This document shows positions 8,243-16,987 of a DNA stretch of 64,000 nt, one piece after another. Source of the stretch: Sphingopyxis sp. YR583 (GTDB lineage: Bacteria; Pseudomonadota; Alphaproteobacteria; Sphingomonadales; Sphingomonadaceae). The notes below the pieces were generated by a model. That model saw only the letters and a program-made list of their open reading frames with translations, ran no database searches and had not been told where the DNA came from. A program made the position numbers and the translations under genes. The DNA is taken from the NCBI RefSeq assembly GCF_900108295.1, contig NZ_FNWK01000001.1, positions 868,001 to 932,000 of the forward strand, given 5' to 3'. How positions within the stretch are numbered: the stretch's first letter is position 1; every line of letters starts with the position of its first letter.

Positions 8243-8267
8243 GGAACCAGCGGGCGCCTTCCTCGTT
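8243..8267 (+). promoter_or_regulatory. EcfG-type promoter of nepR-ecfG
   Basis: GGAAC (8243-8247), a 16-nt spacer and CGTT (8264-8267) match the EcfG consensus exactly. Transcription would start near 8274, which supports the ATG at 8300 as the nepR start and implies autoregulation of the operon. Confidence 0.85.
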
Positions 8268-8299
8268 GCTCCCGCATGGCTACGCAAGGCAACAACAGG

Positions 8300-8530
8300 A
8301 TGAACGGCAAGGCCCCGCCGCCCCTGGGCGCCGATACGCCGCGCCGAACGGAGGGAAGCTTTCCCGGTACGAACGGCGACGAGTGGCATCGCACGCTTAC
8401 GGGACGGCAGGCACCCGAGCCGGTGAGCGCGAAGCTGCGCATGATTTACGGCAATGTCGTTGCCGAAAAACTGCCCGACAACATGCTCGATCTTCTTTCC
8501 CGGCTCGATCAGAAAAGTCCGAAGCCATAA
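8300..8530 (+). CDS. nepR: NepR, anti-sigma factor of EcfG (copy 1)
   Basis: This small protein (76 aa from ATG 8300) carries the NepR core KLRMIYGNVVAEKLPDNMLDLL near its C-terminus, matching the two-helix consensus that clamps EcfG or PhyR. The N-terminus is polar and probably disordered. ATG 8300 with AAGG 10 nt upstream is preferred; ATG 8276 would sit at the predicted transcription start. Its stop overlaps the ecfG start (TAATG, 8528-8532), so the two are translationally coupled. It probably holds EcfG inactive until PhyR is phosphorylated. Confidence 0.92.
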   Translation: MNGKAPPPLGADTPRRTEGSFPGTNGDEWHRTLTGRQAPEPVSAKLRMIYGNVVAEKLPDNMLDLLSRLDQKSPKP

Positions 8531-9165
8531 TGACCGGAACCACCGCCGCTGCTTCGCAGCCGCAGGCCGAAACCCTGTCCGACAGCGAATTCAAGACGCT
8601 GCTCGCCGGTGTCATCCCCCATCTGCGCGCCTATGGCCGCAGCCTGTCGGGCAATCCCGATCTCGCCGACGATCTGACGCAGGACACGATGGTCAAGGCA
8701 TGGGCGTCGCGCGAACGGTTCGAACGCGGCACGTCGATCAAGGCTTGGACCTTCGTCATCCTTCGCAACACCTTCCTGTCGCAGATGCGCCGCAACAAGT
8801 TCGTCGGCGAATATGACGAGACCGCGGTCGAGCGCACCATGTCGACCCCGGCCAGTCAGGAAGACAGCGGCGAGATGGCCGACCTCCAGCGCGGCCTGAT
8901 GGAATTGCCGCAGGACCAGCGCGAGGCATTGATCCTCGTCGGCGCAGGCGGCCTGTCCTACGAAGAAGCCGCCAGCATCTGCGATTGCGCGCTCGGCACG
9001 ATGAAGAGCCGCGTCTCGCGTGCTCGCGCCGCGCTCGAGGATATCATGAATAGCGGCCAATTTTCCCAGAAACGTGCCGACGCTCCGCCATCGAGCGAGG
9101 CGGTCGACGCAATCATGGACAGCGTCGAGACGATCACCGCGCGGCGCGAGGCGGCGAACCGTTAA
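8530..9165 (+). CDS. ecfG: EcfG, general stress ECF sigma factor (copy 1)
   Basis: The 211-aa sigma factor has region 2 (HLRAYGRSLSGNPDLADDL), a region 2.4-like RNTFLSQMRRNKFVGEY, and region 4 with YEEAASICDCALGTMKSRV. Its position directly after nepR behind a consensus EcfG promoter identifies it as the GSR sigma factor. ATG at 8530 overlaps the nepR stop. It directs RNA polymerase to GGAAC-N16/17-CGTT promoters, of which this window shows several. It is closely related to the sigma factor encoded at 7025-7708. Confidence 0.94.
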   Translation: MTGTTAAASQPQAETLSDSEFKTLLAGVIPHLRAYGRSLSGNPDLADDLTQDTMVKAWASRERFERGTSIKAWTFVILRNTFLSQMRRNKFVGEYDETAVERTMSTPASQEDSGEMADLQRGLMELPQDQREALILVGAGGLSYEEAASICDCALGTMKSRVSRARAALEDIMNSGQFSQKRADAPPSSEAVDAIMDSVETITARREAANR

Positions 9166-9234
9166 GCCCTCTCGACTTTGCGATGCGGGCGCGTCAGAAC
9201 GGCGCGTCCCTCCCTCAGCAAAGCGAGCTTCCCG

Positions 9235-10410
9235 ATGACGAACCTGCCGCCCCTCGCCCTGATCGCCGCACTCACCATCGCTGCCTGCTCGGCGCCCGCC
9301 GCGACCGAAGCCGCCCCTGCCGACACCGCAAAACTCGACGCATCGGGCGCACAGCCGGCGACGCCGCTCGCCGACGCGCCCTTCACGGTTCAGGAGATCG
9401 CGAGCTTCAACGAACCTTGGGCGATGACCTTCGTCCCGGGCACGCGCGCCGCGCTGGTTACCGAGAAATCGGGCAAGCTCAAACTGTGGCAGGAGAATGG
9501 TCCGACACAGGATGTCGCGGGTGTCCCCACCGTCGCCTATGGCGGGCAGGGCGGTTTCGGCGACGTGATCGTCGCCCCCGACTTTGCGACCAGTGATACC
9601 ATCTATTTGAGCTGGGTCGAGGCCGGCAGCGGCGATACCTTCGGCGCCGTCGTCGCCAAGGCGAAGCTGGTACAAGGCGCCGCGCCGCGGCTCGACGGTC
9701 TGCAGATCATCTGGAAACAGGATCCGAAGGTCACCGGCCGCGGCCATTTCTCGCACCGCCTCGCTTTCTCGCCCGACGGCAAATATCTCTTCATCGGATC
9801 GGGCGAACGCCAGAAGTTCGATCCCGCACAGGATATGAAGGCCAATCTCGGCAAGATCCTCCGCCTCAACCCCGATGGCAGCGTCCCCGCCGACAATCCC
9901 TTTGCTGCTCAGGGCGGCGTCACCGCGCAAATATGGTCGCTCGGCCACCGCAACATTCTCGGCCTCGCCTTCGATGGCACCGGCAAACTGTGGAATCAGG
10001 AAATGGGCCCGAAGGGGGGCGACGAAGTCAATCTGGTCGAGGCGAAGGCGAATTACGGATATCCGATCGTTTCGAACGGCGATCATTATGACGGCAAGGA
10101 TATTCCCGACCATCCGACCCGCCCCGAATTTGCGGCGCCGAAGCTGTGGTGGAACCCCTCGGTCTCCCCTGCAGGGCTCGCCTGGTACGATGGCGACCTT
10201 TATCCGGGCTGGAAGAACAGCCTGCTGATGGGAGCGCTGTCGGGCGAAGGGCTGGTCCGCATGAGCATCGACGGCGACACGCTGCATAAGTCCGATCGCT
10301 GGAATTTCGGCCAGCGGATCCGCGAGGTCGAGGTGCGCGACGACGGATCAGTCTGGCTGCTGACCGATGGCGAGAATGGCAAGCTGGTGAAACTCGTCCC
10401 GAAAAGGTAA
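9235..10410 (+). CDS. PQQ-dependent aldose sugar dehydrogenase-like lipoprotein
   Basis: The 391-aa product starts with a lipoprotein signal (LIAALTIAAC, Cys about 18) and then has a six-bladed propeller of the soluble glucose dehydrogenase/YliI family. Recognisable elements include FNEPWAMTFVPG, AYGGQGGFGDVIVAP, GRGHFSHRLAFSPDGKYLF, WSLGHRNILGLAF and MGPKGGDEVNLV, which carry the catalytic His/Arg and PQQ- and calcium-binding sites in this family. It would oxidise aldoses in the periplasm with PQQ. ATG 9235 was chosen for the signal peptide. It lies 70 nt after ecfG and just before a hydrolase gene. Confidence 0.85.
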   Translation: MTNLPPLALIAALTIAACSAPAATEAAPADTAKLDASGAQPATPLADAPFTVQEIASFNEPWAMTFVPGTRAALVTEKSGKLKLWQENGPTQDVAGVPTVAYGGQGGFGDVIVAPDFATSDTIYLSWVEAGSGDTFGAVVAKAKLVQGAAPRLDGLQIIWKQDPKVTGRGHFSHRLAFSPDGKYLFIGSGERQKFDPAQDMKANLGKILRLNPDGSVPADNPFAAQGGVTAQIWSLGHRNILGLAFDGTGKLWNQEMGPKGGDEVNLVEAKANYGYPIVSNGDHYDGKDIPDHPTRPEFAAPKLWWNPSVSPAGLAWYDGDLYPGWKNSLLMGALSGEGLVRMSIDGDTLHKSDRWNFGQRIREVEVRDDGSVWLLTDGENGKLVKLVPKR

Positions 10411-10420
10411 AGGCGGCCGC

Positions 10421-11194
10421 ATGATCCGCGGCTTCCTCACCCGGCGCGCCGAATGGCCGGCGCGCATTCCCGACCCCGACGCGCTGCCGCCGCTCGCGCT
10501 CTTGTGGCGCGAGATGGGGTCGCTGGCGCGCGCGCTCGGCGGCCGCATCCGGCCGATGCCGGCCGAGCCCAATCCCGACAGCGAACATCCCCCGGTCATG
10601 GTTCTTCCGGGCTTCCTGTCGGGCGATTGGGCAACGAAGGCGCTTCGCGCCGACCTCCGCCGCTCGGGCTTCCGCTGCTATGCGTGGGGCCTCGGCTTCA
10701 ACCGCGGCGCGACCGCCGACATCATCGACCGCATCGACACGCGCGTGCAATGGATCATCGACCGCACCGGCTATGCCCCCGCGCTCGTCGGATGGAGCCT
10801 CGGCGGCATCTACGCCCGCGAATATGCCAAGCATCATCCGGACAAGGTCGCGCGCGTCGTGACGCTCGGTTCGCCCTTTTCGGGCAGCCGCCGCGCCAAT
10901 CGCGCCTGGCGTCTCTATCACCTGATCGCGCGCCATCCGGTCGACAATCCGCCGATCGACTTTCACCCTGCGCCGCGACCCGAAATGCCGACCTTCGCGC
11001 TCTGGTCGAAACATGACGGCGTCGTCGCGGTCGGCAGCGCGCGCGGGCTTCCGCACGAAAGCGACCGGCAGGTCGAGGTCGACTGCGGCCATATGGGCTT
11101 CGCTTACGCCCCGACCTCGGTCGCCGCGATCGCCAAGGCGCTGACCGAAGAGGTCGCCCCGCCCGGCCCCTATCAGCAGACGTCGATGCGATAG
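10421..11194 (+). CDS. alpha/beta-hydrolase (lipase/esterase-like)
   Basis: This 257-aa protein has the nucleophile elbow GWSLGG (GxSxG, Ser about 126), a preceding MVLPGF oxyanion segment, an acid region (SKHDGVV) and a C-terminal catalytic His in DCGHMGF. The fold resembles triacylglycerol lipases/PGAP1-like hydrolases. No signal peptide is evident, so it is probably cytoplasmic. It starts 10 nt after the sugar dehydrogenase gene and may be co-transcribed. Its 3' end overlaps the convergent acetyltransferase gene by 22 nt. The substrate is unknown. Confidence 0.8.
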   Translation: MIRGFLTRRAEWPARIPDPDALPPLALLWREMGSLARALGGRIRPMPAEPNPDSEHPPVMVLPGFLSGDWATKALRADLRRSGFRCYAWGLGFNRGATADIIDRIDTRVQWIIDRTGYAPALVGWSLGGIYAREYAKHHPDKVARVVTLGSPFSGSRRANRAWRLYHLIARHPVDNPPIDFHPAPRPEMPTFALWSKHDGVVAVGSARGLPHESDRQVEVDCGHMGFAYAPTSVAAIAKALTEEVAPPGPYQQTSMR

Positions 11195-11691
11195 GCGGGC
11201 GCCGCACGCCAGGCCATCAGCGTCCGCCCCGGACGCTTTCCGGGGCGGCCTGTCGAGACAAAGCCGATCCGACGCAGCAGCGCGCGCGAGCGCTCGTTGT
11301 CGGGATGGCATTCGGCGACGATCGAGCATCCCGGCCGCGACACGGCGAGTGCGTCGACCACCGCGCGCACCGCCTCGGTCGCGATCCCCTTGCCGCGCAC
11401 ACGCGCCGCGAACCAGTATCCGATCTCATACTCCTGCCCCAAACGGCGGTGAACCCCGATTACACCGTTGAGGTCGAGGCCGCTTTCGTCGCGCACCGCA
11501 TGAAAAACGTCGCCGCCGCCGGATCTGGCGATCAACGCACGCGCATCGGCTTCGGTGAAGGGTGCAGGCAGAAAATGGACCCGCGCGGTCACCGTCTCGT
11601 CGGTGATCGCGGCCAGCGCGCGCGCATCATCGGCAAAAAGCGGCGTGATGCGGCAATGGTCGGTCGACAGGGCAAGCAAGGTATCGGTCAT
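11173..11691 (-). CDS. GNAT-family N-acetyltransferase (RimJ/RimL type)
   Basis: The 172-aa protein follows the RimJ/RimL pattern: an N-terminal LSTDHCRITPLFADD strand-helix, the central GVIGVHRRLGQEYEIGYWFAARVRGKGIATEAV acetyl-CoA site (Q/RxxGxG/A as VRGKGIA), and CHPDNERSRALLRRIGF. It would acetylate an amine, perhaps a protein N-terminus or small molecule; the acceptor cannot be read from sequence. The gene converges on the hydrolase gene with a 22-nt overlap of coding ends. Confidence 0.83.
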   Translation of the reverse strand: MTDTLLALSTDHCRITPLFADDARALAAITDETVTARVHFLPAPFTEADARALIARSGGGDVFHAVRDESGLDLNGVIGVHRRLGQEYEIGYWFAARVRGKGIATEAVRAVVDALAVSRPGCSIVAECHPDNERSRALLRRIGFVSTGRPGKRPGRTLMAWRAAPAYRIDVC

Positions 11692-11803
11692 GTCGCGTCT
11701 TCTTCAAAAAGCGCACGCCGAGGCCGGGGTTTCTGGTCTGATGATGTGATGACAACCATTCGCCTTCCGGTCACGGCGGCGATGGTCACAGGTGATGCCA
11801 TGC

Positions 11804-11823
11804 CGCTCCTATGTAAAGGAGCG
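11804..11823. repeat. 7-bp inverted repeat upstream of the Rrf2 gene
   Basis: CGCTCCT and AGGAGCG are separated by 6 nt. The hairpin lies between divergent genes, about 120 nt before the Rrf2-type regulator gene. It may be an operator or a small transcript structure; it has no T-run. Confidence 0.4.
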
Positions 11824-11908
11824 CCAATACGCCTTGAATCGGGTGGATCGGTCGTTGGTCATCGTGAGTGGACCTATCAGCGCCGCGCCATGCGATCAAG
11901 CCCCGGGG

Positions 11909-11936
11909 TTGACCTCTGCATATCACGTACTATTTA
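11909..11936 (+). promoter_or_regulatory. sigma-70-like promoter of the Rrf2-methyltransferase operon
   Basis: TTGACC (11909-11914) is followed after 16 nt by TATTTA (11931-11936). The predicted transcription start falls at or next to the ATG at 11944, so the message may be leaderless. The segment is much richer in A and T than its surroundings. Confidence 0.55.
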
Positions 11937-11943
11937 AAGTTAC

Positions 11944-12402
11944 ATGAAACGCGACAGCCGGCTCTCGGGCGTACTCCACGTCCTCCTCCACATGGCCGAA
12001 CAGGAATCCCCGATGACCTCGGATCAGCTTGCGAAAGCGATGCAAACGCACGCGGTCGTGATCCGCCGCATCCTCGGCGGGCTACGCGATGCGGGCTTCG
12101 TCCACAGCGAAAAGGGACATGGCGGCGGCTGGACGATCGCAAAGCCCCTCGCCGATATCACCATGCGCGATGTCTATGACGCGATCGGGCAGCCCAGCCT
12201 GATGGCGATGGGAAACCGCACCGAGGCGCCCGGCTGCCTCGTCGAACAGGCGGTCAACGCCGCACTCGACTCCGGCTTTCGCGATGCCGAGGCGCTGCTG
12301 CTCGCGCGCTTCGGCGAAGTAACCCTCGCGGCCCTCGCCGCCGATTTCCACGCGCGCATGGCCGCACGATCCCCCGATACAAAGGAGCATATTCATGGCT
12401 GA
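11944..12402 (+). CDS. Rrf2-family transcriptional regulator
   Basis: The 152-aa protein has an N-terminal winged helix (SDQLAKAMQTHAVVIRRILGGL, with GGGW in the wing) typical of Rrf2 regulators. Only one cysteine (C98) is present in the region that carries three cluster-binding Cys in IscR/NsrR, so an Fe-S cluster is unlikely; it fits the YwnA-like subgroup. Its 3' end overlaps the methyltransferase gene by 8 nt, so it probably controls that operon. ATG 11944 sits almost at the predicted transcription start. Confidence 0.85.
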   Translation: MKRDSRLSGVLHVLLHMAEQESPMTSDQLAKAMQTHAVVIRRILGGLRDAGFVHSEKGHGGGWTIAKPLADITMRDVYDAIGQPSLMAMGNRTEAPGCLVEQAVNAALDSGFRDAEALLLARFGEVTLAALAADFHARMAARSPDTKEHIHG

Positions 12403-13090
12403 AGGCACGCAGCATTTCCTCGACAGCTTCAAAGATCCAGAGGCGGTCGCGCGCTACACGGATGGGCCGCGCCGTTTCGTGCCCGGCCTCGACGGGCTCC
12501 ACCGCATGACCGGGCTTCTGCTCGCCGAGCGCGTCCCCAATGACGCCCATATCCTCGTCCTCGGCGCGGGCGGCGGCAGCGAGATCAAGGCGATGGCCGA
12601 GGCGCATCCGGGATGGCGCTTCACCGGCGTCGACCCGGCAGGCCCGATGCTCGACCTCGCCGCGCAGGTGCTTGGCCCCGAAGCCCAGCGCGCCGACCTG
12701 ATCGAAGGCTATATCGACGACGCCCCAGCCGGACCGTTCGACGGCGCGACGTGCCTGCTGACGCTCCATTTCCTCAATGTCGAAGAGCGCATCCGCACCG
12801 CCGCTGAAATCCGCCGTCGCCTGAAACCCGGCGCCCCCTTCGTAGCCGCGCACGGCAGCTTTCCGCAGGGCCCGGACGAGCGCGAGCGCTGGCTCGATCG
12901 ATACGCTGCCTTTGCCATTGCCTCGGGCGGCGACCCGGAACAAGTCGCAAAGGGCCGCGAGGCTGTCGCCACGCATGTCGCGATGCTCAGCCCCCAAGCC
13001 GACGAAGACATATTGCGCGCCGCCGGGTTCGCGGGCGTCGAACAATTCTACGCCGCGTTCACCTGGCGCGGCTGGGTGGGTTATGCCTGA
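12395..13090 (+). CDS. class I SAM-dependent methyltransferase
   Basis: The 231-aa product has a Rossmann-type methyltransferase core: motif I HILVLGAGGGSEI (about residues 49-61), an acidic residue after the second strand (FTGVDPAGPM), and CLLTLHFLNVEERI. It overlaps the Rrf2 regulator gene by 8 nt and is probably regulated by it. Such Rrf2-methyltransferase pairs often respond to small toxic or electrophilic compounds, but the substrate is not readable here. The gene ends 7 nt from the convergent desaturase gene. Confidence 0.82.
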   Translation: MAEGTQHFLDSFKDPEAVARYTDGPRRFVPGLDGLHRMTGLLLAERVPNDAHILVLGAGGGSEIKAMAEAHPGWRFTGVDPAGPMLDLAAQVLGPEAQRADLIEGYIDDAPAGPFDGATCLLTLHFLNVEERIRTAAEIRRRLKPGAPFVAAHGSFPQGPDERERWLDRYAAFAIASGGDPEQVAKGREAVATHVAMLSPQADEDILRAAGFAGVEQFYAAFTWRGWVGYA

Positions 13091-13096
13091 GCGCGA

Positions 13097-14206
13097 CTAG
13101 CGCCCCGCCGCACCGCGCGCGGAACCGGCGACGAGGTTCATCACCAGCTTGGGCAGGCTGTCGTAGTTCGCGCCATGATATTGCGAATCCACGGGCAGCG
13201 CGTCCTTCAGGCGGCGGTGCGCCTCGCCCAGCGAATGATAAGGCACACCCGGCAGCAGGTGATGCAGCGCGTGATAGCGCAGACCCACCGGCGCCCACAA
13301 TTCGGGCAGCAGCCCCGGCGGCGGGACGTTGACGCTGTCGAGGAACTGGCCGGTCACGGTCAGTACGTCGCCGTCATTTTCCCACAGATGCGCGACGAGG
13401 GTGCGGATCTGGTTGAGCACAAGCGTCGCCGACGCAATCGCGCCGAAGATGAGCAGCGCGCGGAGCGGCACCCAGCCGAAAACGCCAGCGGCAATCAGCA
13501 GGCTCGACCACGCCCAGGCGCCGCCCTCCTGCCATGCCCATTGCCGACGGAACTCGCCTTCGGGCGGCTTGCGGCGGAACAGCGGGTTGATGATCATCCC
13601 CGAATAGCGTTCGACGACGATCCGGCGCAGCGGCGGGATCAGGAACGACAGCGGGGTGAGCACGGCATAGCGAAAGACCAGCGCGACCGGCGCGAACGCG
13701 GCTGCGACGACGAACAAGGGCACCGTCCACGGCTTCATCAGCGCGAGCGGCAGATATTCGGGATCCTCGACCGTGCCATATTTGGTACGGTTGTGGTGCA
13801 GGCTGTGGATGCCCTCATACATGAAGGACGGGATCAGCATCGGCACGCCGACAAGGATGTTCCAGCCAAGACGGAAGCCCGGCAGCGCATTTTTTCGGAT
13901 ATGCGTCAGCTCGTGAATGAAGCTGCCCGCGCGATACAGCGCGATCACCGAAATCGCCGCGGCGACCAACATCCACGCCGTGGAGGGGGCGAGAATCGCG
14001 GCCGCGATACCGGCATAGCCGACGAAAGCCGAGGCGAGCATATCGGTCCAATAGATACGCGCGTTCGGCTGCACGAGATCGCGCGTCAGCTCCGAGGCCG
14101 CGCGGATCATCGCCATGTCGTCGGCAATCGCCGACTTGGGCACTTTCGTCGCCGACGTCACGAACGGGGTCGCGATCCGATCGGCAGGAGGATTGATCGT
14201 CGTCAT
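13097..14206 (-). CDS. membrane fatty acid desaturase
   Basis: The 369-aa protein contains the three histidine boxes of membrane di-iron desaturases: HELTH, HSLHH (in EGIHSLHHNRTKYG) and YHALHHLLPGVPYH. Hydrophobic stretches flank these boxes (IAAAILAPSTAWMLVAAAI; VPLFVVAAAFAPVALVF). It probably introduces double bonds into acyl chains or a related lipid in the inner membrane. ATG at 14206 is preferred over one 11 codons upstream because it removes an odd basic extension, though its ribosome-binding site is weak. Confidence 0.85.
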   Translation of the reverse strand: MTTINPPADRIATPFVTSATKVPKSAIADDMAMIRAASELTRDLVQPNARIYWTDMLASAFVGYAGIAAAILAPSTAWMLVAAAISVIALYRAGSFIHELTHIRKNALPGFRLGWNILVGVPMLIPSFMYEGIHSLHHNRTKYGTVEDPEYLPLALMKPWTVPLFVVAAAFAPVALVFRYAVLTPLSFLIPPLRRIVVERYSGMIINPLFRRKPPEGEFRRQWAWQEGGAWAWSSLLIAAGVFGWVPLRALLIFGAIASATLVLNQIRTLVAHLWENDGDVLTVTGQFLDSVNVPPPGLLPELWAPVGLRYHALHHLLPGVPYHSLGEAHRRLKDALPVDSQYHGANYDSLPKLVMNLVAGSARGAAGR

Positions 14207-14324
14207 AGCGGGTCCAAAACCATATTTTCGTGGCAGCAAAATGGCCGAATGCGGGTCGCCAGCGCCATTTCTATGCCGTAATGCGTCGCCACAAAATATA
14301 GGATGCCCTTTTCAGGAAACCAGT

Positions 14325-15491
14325 ATGAGCGGACATAGCGACGGCCCGATCACCATCCACCCGGTCAAGGACAAGGCCGATCTGCGCGAGTTCGTCGAGC
14401 TTGCCTATCGGCTCAATCGCGGTGATCCGTCGTGGGTTCCGCCGCTGAAGGGCGAAGTGTACGGCCTGCTCACTCCGGGCAAGAATCCGTGGTTCGAACA
14501 TGGCAAGGCGCAGTTCTTCCTCGCGCGGCAGGGTGGCCGCACGATCGGCCGCATCTCGGCGCATATCGACGAACTGGCGCTGGCGCAGCCGGCCGAACAG
14601 GGCATGGGCCCCGGAACCGGCAATTGGGGCCTGCTCGAAGCCGAAGATGAAGCCACCGCGCAGGCGCTGCTGGCTACCGCCGAGGATTGGCTGCGCACCC
14701 AGGGCATGCACCGCGCGCTGGGCCCACTGTCGATTTCGATCTGGGACGAACCCGGCCTGCTGATCGAGGGGTTCGACAACCGGCCGACGGTGATGATGGG
14801 GCACAACAGCCCGCTCTATCGGGCATGGATCGAGGGCGCGGGCTATCGCCGGGTCAAGCAGCTGCTGAACTATGACGTCGCGATTGCCGACGGGTTCCCG
14901 CCCCTCGTCAATCGCATCGTCGCGGCCGGCGAAAAAAATGCCCGCATTCGCATCCGCAAGGTCGACAAGCGCCGTTTCGCTGCCGAAGCGAAACTGATCA
15001 TGGGGCTGCTCAACGATGCCTGGTCGGACAATTGGGGCTTTGTCCCGCTGACCGACAGCGAGATCGCCTATGTCGGCAAAAAGCTGAAAGACATCGTGTT
15101 CGAGGATCTGATCCGCGTCGCCGAAGTCGATGGCGAACCGGTCGCCTTCATGATCGTGCTGCCCAACATCAACCAGCTGCTGATCGACATGGACGGCTCG
15201 TTGCTTCCCTTCAACTGGGCGCGGCTGCTGTGGTGGCTACGCAAGCCGCAGAGCCACATCCTGCGCGTGCCGTTGATGGGTGTCGCGAAAAAGCTGCAGA
15301 ACAGCCGCATGGCGAGCACGCTTGCCTTCATGATGATCGAATATATCCGCCGCGACGCGGTGCGCGATTATGGCACCCAGCGCGGCGATATCGGCTGGGT
15401 GCTCGACGACAATCAGGGGATGAACGCCGTCGCCGACGCGATCGAGGCCAAGGTTAACCGCGTGTACCAGATTTACGACAAATCGCTCTGA
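14325..15491 (+). CDS. GNAT-fold conserved protein (YghO-like)
   Basis: The 388-aa protein contains a GNAT-like N-terminal half (RTIGRISAHIDEL; LLEAEDEATAQALLATAEDWL) and conserved tracts such as LGPLSISIWDEPGLLIEGFDNRP and DDAWSDNWGFVPLT-like NDAWSDNWGF. These are found in a widespread bacterial family of unknown function related to N-acetyltransferases. ATG 14325 (MSGHSDGPITIHPV) is chosen because it begins the conserved region. It lies alone between the divergent desaturase gene and the DUF1800 gene. No substrate is proposed. Confidence 0.75.
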   Translation: MSGHSDGPITIHPVKDKADLREFVELAYRLNRGDPSWVPPLKGEVYGLLTPGKNPWFEHGKAQFFLARQGGRTIGRISAHIDELALAQPAEQGMGPGTGNWGLLEAEDEATAQALLATAEDWLRTQGMHRALGPLSISIWDEPGLLIEGFDNRPTVMMGHNSPLYRAWIEGAGYRRVKQLLNYDVAIADGFPPLVNRIVAAGEKNARIRIRKVDKRRFAAEAKLIMGLLNDAWSDNWGFVPLTDSEIAYVGKKLKDIVFEDLIRVAEVDGEPVAFMIVLPNINQLLIDMDGSLLPFNWARLLWWLRKPQSHILRVPLMGVAKKLQNSRMASTLAFMMIEYIRRDAVRDYGTQRGDIGWVLDDNQGMNAVADAIEAKVNRVYQIYDKSL

Positions 15492-15553
15492 CGCCGGGAC
15501 AGATTTGCGACAAATGACGACCATCGTGCGTTTGGGGCGCGGAAAGGTTTGTC

Positions 15554-16987
15554 ATGGCAGTCCAATATCTTGCCGCCCACCGCTTCGGTCTCGGCCGCCG
15601 GTTCGACGATCCCGCGATCGGTGACCCGAGGGCCTGGCTGACGCGCCAGATCGACGATTACGATCCCGCCCCGCCCGCGCTCGCTGGCCTTGCCGGACGC
15701 GCGGCGATCGCTAATGCCTATGCCGAATATCGCGATGAGCGGCAGGCGATGCGCCGCGAGGCGAACGATGTGGCGCAGATGAACGATGGCGAAGCGTCGA
15801 TGCCCCAGGAGCTTCGCCGCATGTCGCGCGCGGGTTTCCGGCGCCACTATGCCGAGGCCGTGGGCGCGCGCCTCGCCGCAGCGATCGCGACACCGACGCC
15901 TTTCCCCGAACGGCTTGTCCATTTCTGGTCCAATCATTTCGCGGTGTCGGCGGACAAGCAGACCGTCGTCGGCTTTGCGGGCAATTACGAGAATCAGGCG
16001 ATCCGCCCGCATATCATGGGCAAATTTTCCGACCTGCTGGTCGCCGCGATCCGTCATCCCGCGATGCTTCTCTATCTCGACCAGGCGCAAAGCTTTGGCC
16101 CCGACAGCCCCTTCGCGACACGCATCCGTAATCGCGGCAACCGGCAGGCGCCGGGGCTGAACGAGAATCTCGCACGCGAAATCATGGAATTGCACACGCT
16201 CGGCGTGCGCACGGGCTATACGCAGGCCGATGTGACGAGCTTTGCGAAGGCGCTCACCGGCCTGACCGTGGCGGGCCTTGGGCGCGGCGCGGGCCAGCGG
16301 CTGATGCCCGCCGACGCAGAACCCGGCGAGACATTGTTCGTCGAGCGGCTGCACCAGCCGGGCGCGCAGACGATCCTCGGCAAAAGCTACAACCAGCCCG
16401 GCGGCCGTCAGGCCGAAGCCGTGCTTCGCGACCTCGCCGTCCATCCCGCGACCGCGCAACATATCGCGACCAAGCTGGCGCGACACTTCACCAGCGACGA
16501 TCCGCCCGCCCCGCTTGTCGACCGGCTGTCGGCAGACTTCCTCAAGACCGGCGGCGATCTTCCGTCGCTCTATCGCACGCTTGTCGCTTCGCCGGAGCCA
16601 TGGGTGGTCGCCCCCGCAATGTTCAAATCCCCTTGGGACTGGACTGTGTCGATGCTGCGCGTGCTGAAAACTCCGGGGCTCGGCGAGCGGCAGAATATCG
16701 CCGCGATGTTCGCCCAACTCGGCCAGCCGATGTGGCGCCCGGGATCGCCCAAGGGCTATGACGATGTGGTCGCAACCTGGGCCGGATCGGCAGCGCTGAT
16801 GCAGCGCGTCGAACTCGCGAGCCGCATCGCGGGACGGATCGGCGACCGCGCAGATGCCCGCGCCCTCGCCCCGCTTGTTCTAGCCGACGCACTCACCCCC
16901 GAAACCGCCCAAGCGATCGCGCGCGCCGACAGCCCCGGACAGGGGCTCGCGATGCTGTTCGCCAGCCCTGCTTTCCTGCGGAGATAG
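15554..16987 (+). CDS. DUF1800 domain protein
   Basis: The 477-aa protein has the DUF1800 hallmarks: HRFGLGRR at the start, FPERLVHFWSNHFAVS, QAPGLNENLAREIMELHTLGV, and a Cys-free C-terminus ending in LFASPAFLRR. The family is usually encoded together with a DUF1501 protein, as here, where the DUF1501 gene begins at the very next base after the stop. The pair is thought to act in the envelope or in protein export, but the function is not established. ATG 15554 fits the family start; no obvious cleaved signal is seen. Confidence 0.85.
   Translation: MAVQYLAAHRFGLGRRFDDPAIGDPRAWLTRQIDDYDPAPPALAGLAGRAAIANAYAEYRDERQAMRREANDVAQMNDGEASMPQELRRMSRAGFRRHYAEAVGARLAAAIATPTPFPERLVHFWSNHFAVSADKQTVVGFAGNYENQAIRPHIMGKFSDLLVAAIRHPAMLLYLDQAQSFGPDSPFATRIRNRGNRQAPGLNENLAREIMELHTLGVRTGYTQADVTSFAKALTGLTVAGLGRGAGQRLMPADAEPGETLFVERLHQPGAQTILGKSYNQPGGRQAEAVLRDLAVHPATAQHIATKLARHFTSDDPPAPLVDRLSADFLKTGGDLPSLYRTLVASPEPWVVAPAMFKSPWDWTVSMLRVLKTPGLGERQNIAAMFAQLGQPMWRPGSPKGYDDVVATWAGSAALMQRVELASRIAGRIGDRADARALAPLVLADALTPETAQAIARADSPGQGLAMLFASPAFLRR

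Noticed and set aside
8509..10287. 592-codon open frame on the minus strand
   Set aside because: It is antisense to ecfG and the PQQ sugar dehydrogenase gene, both with recognisable motifs; composition is that of a shadow frame.
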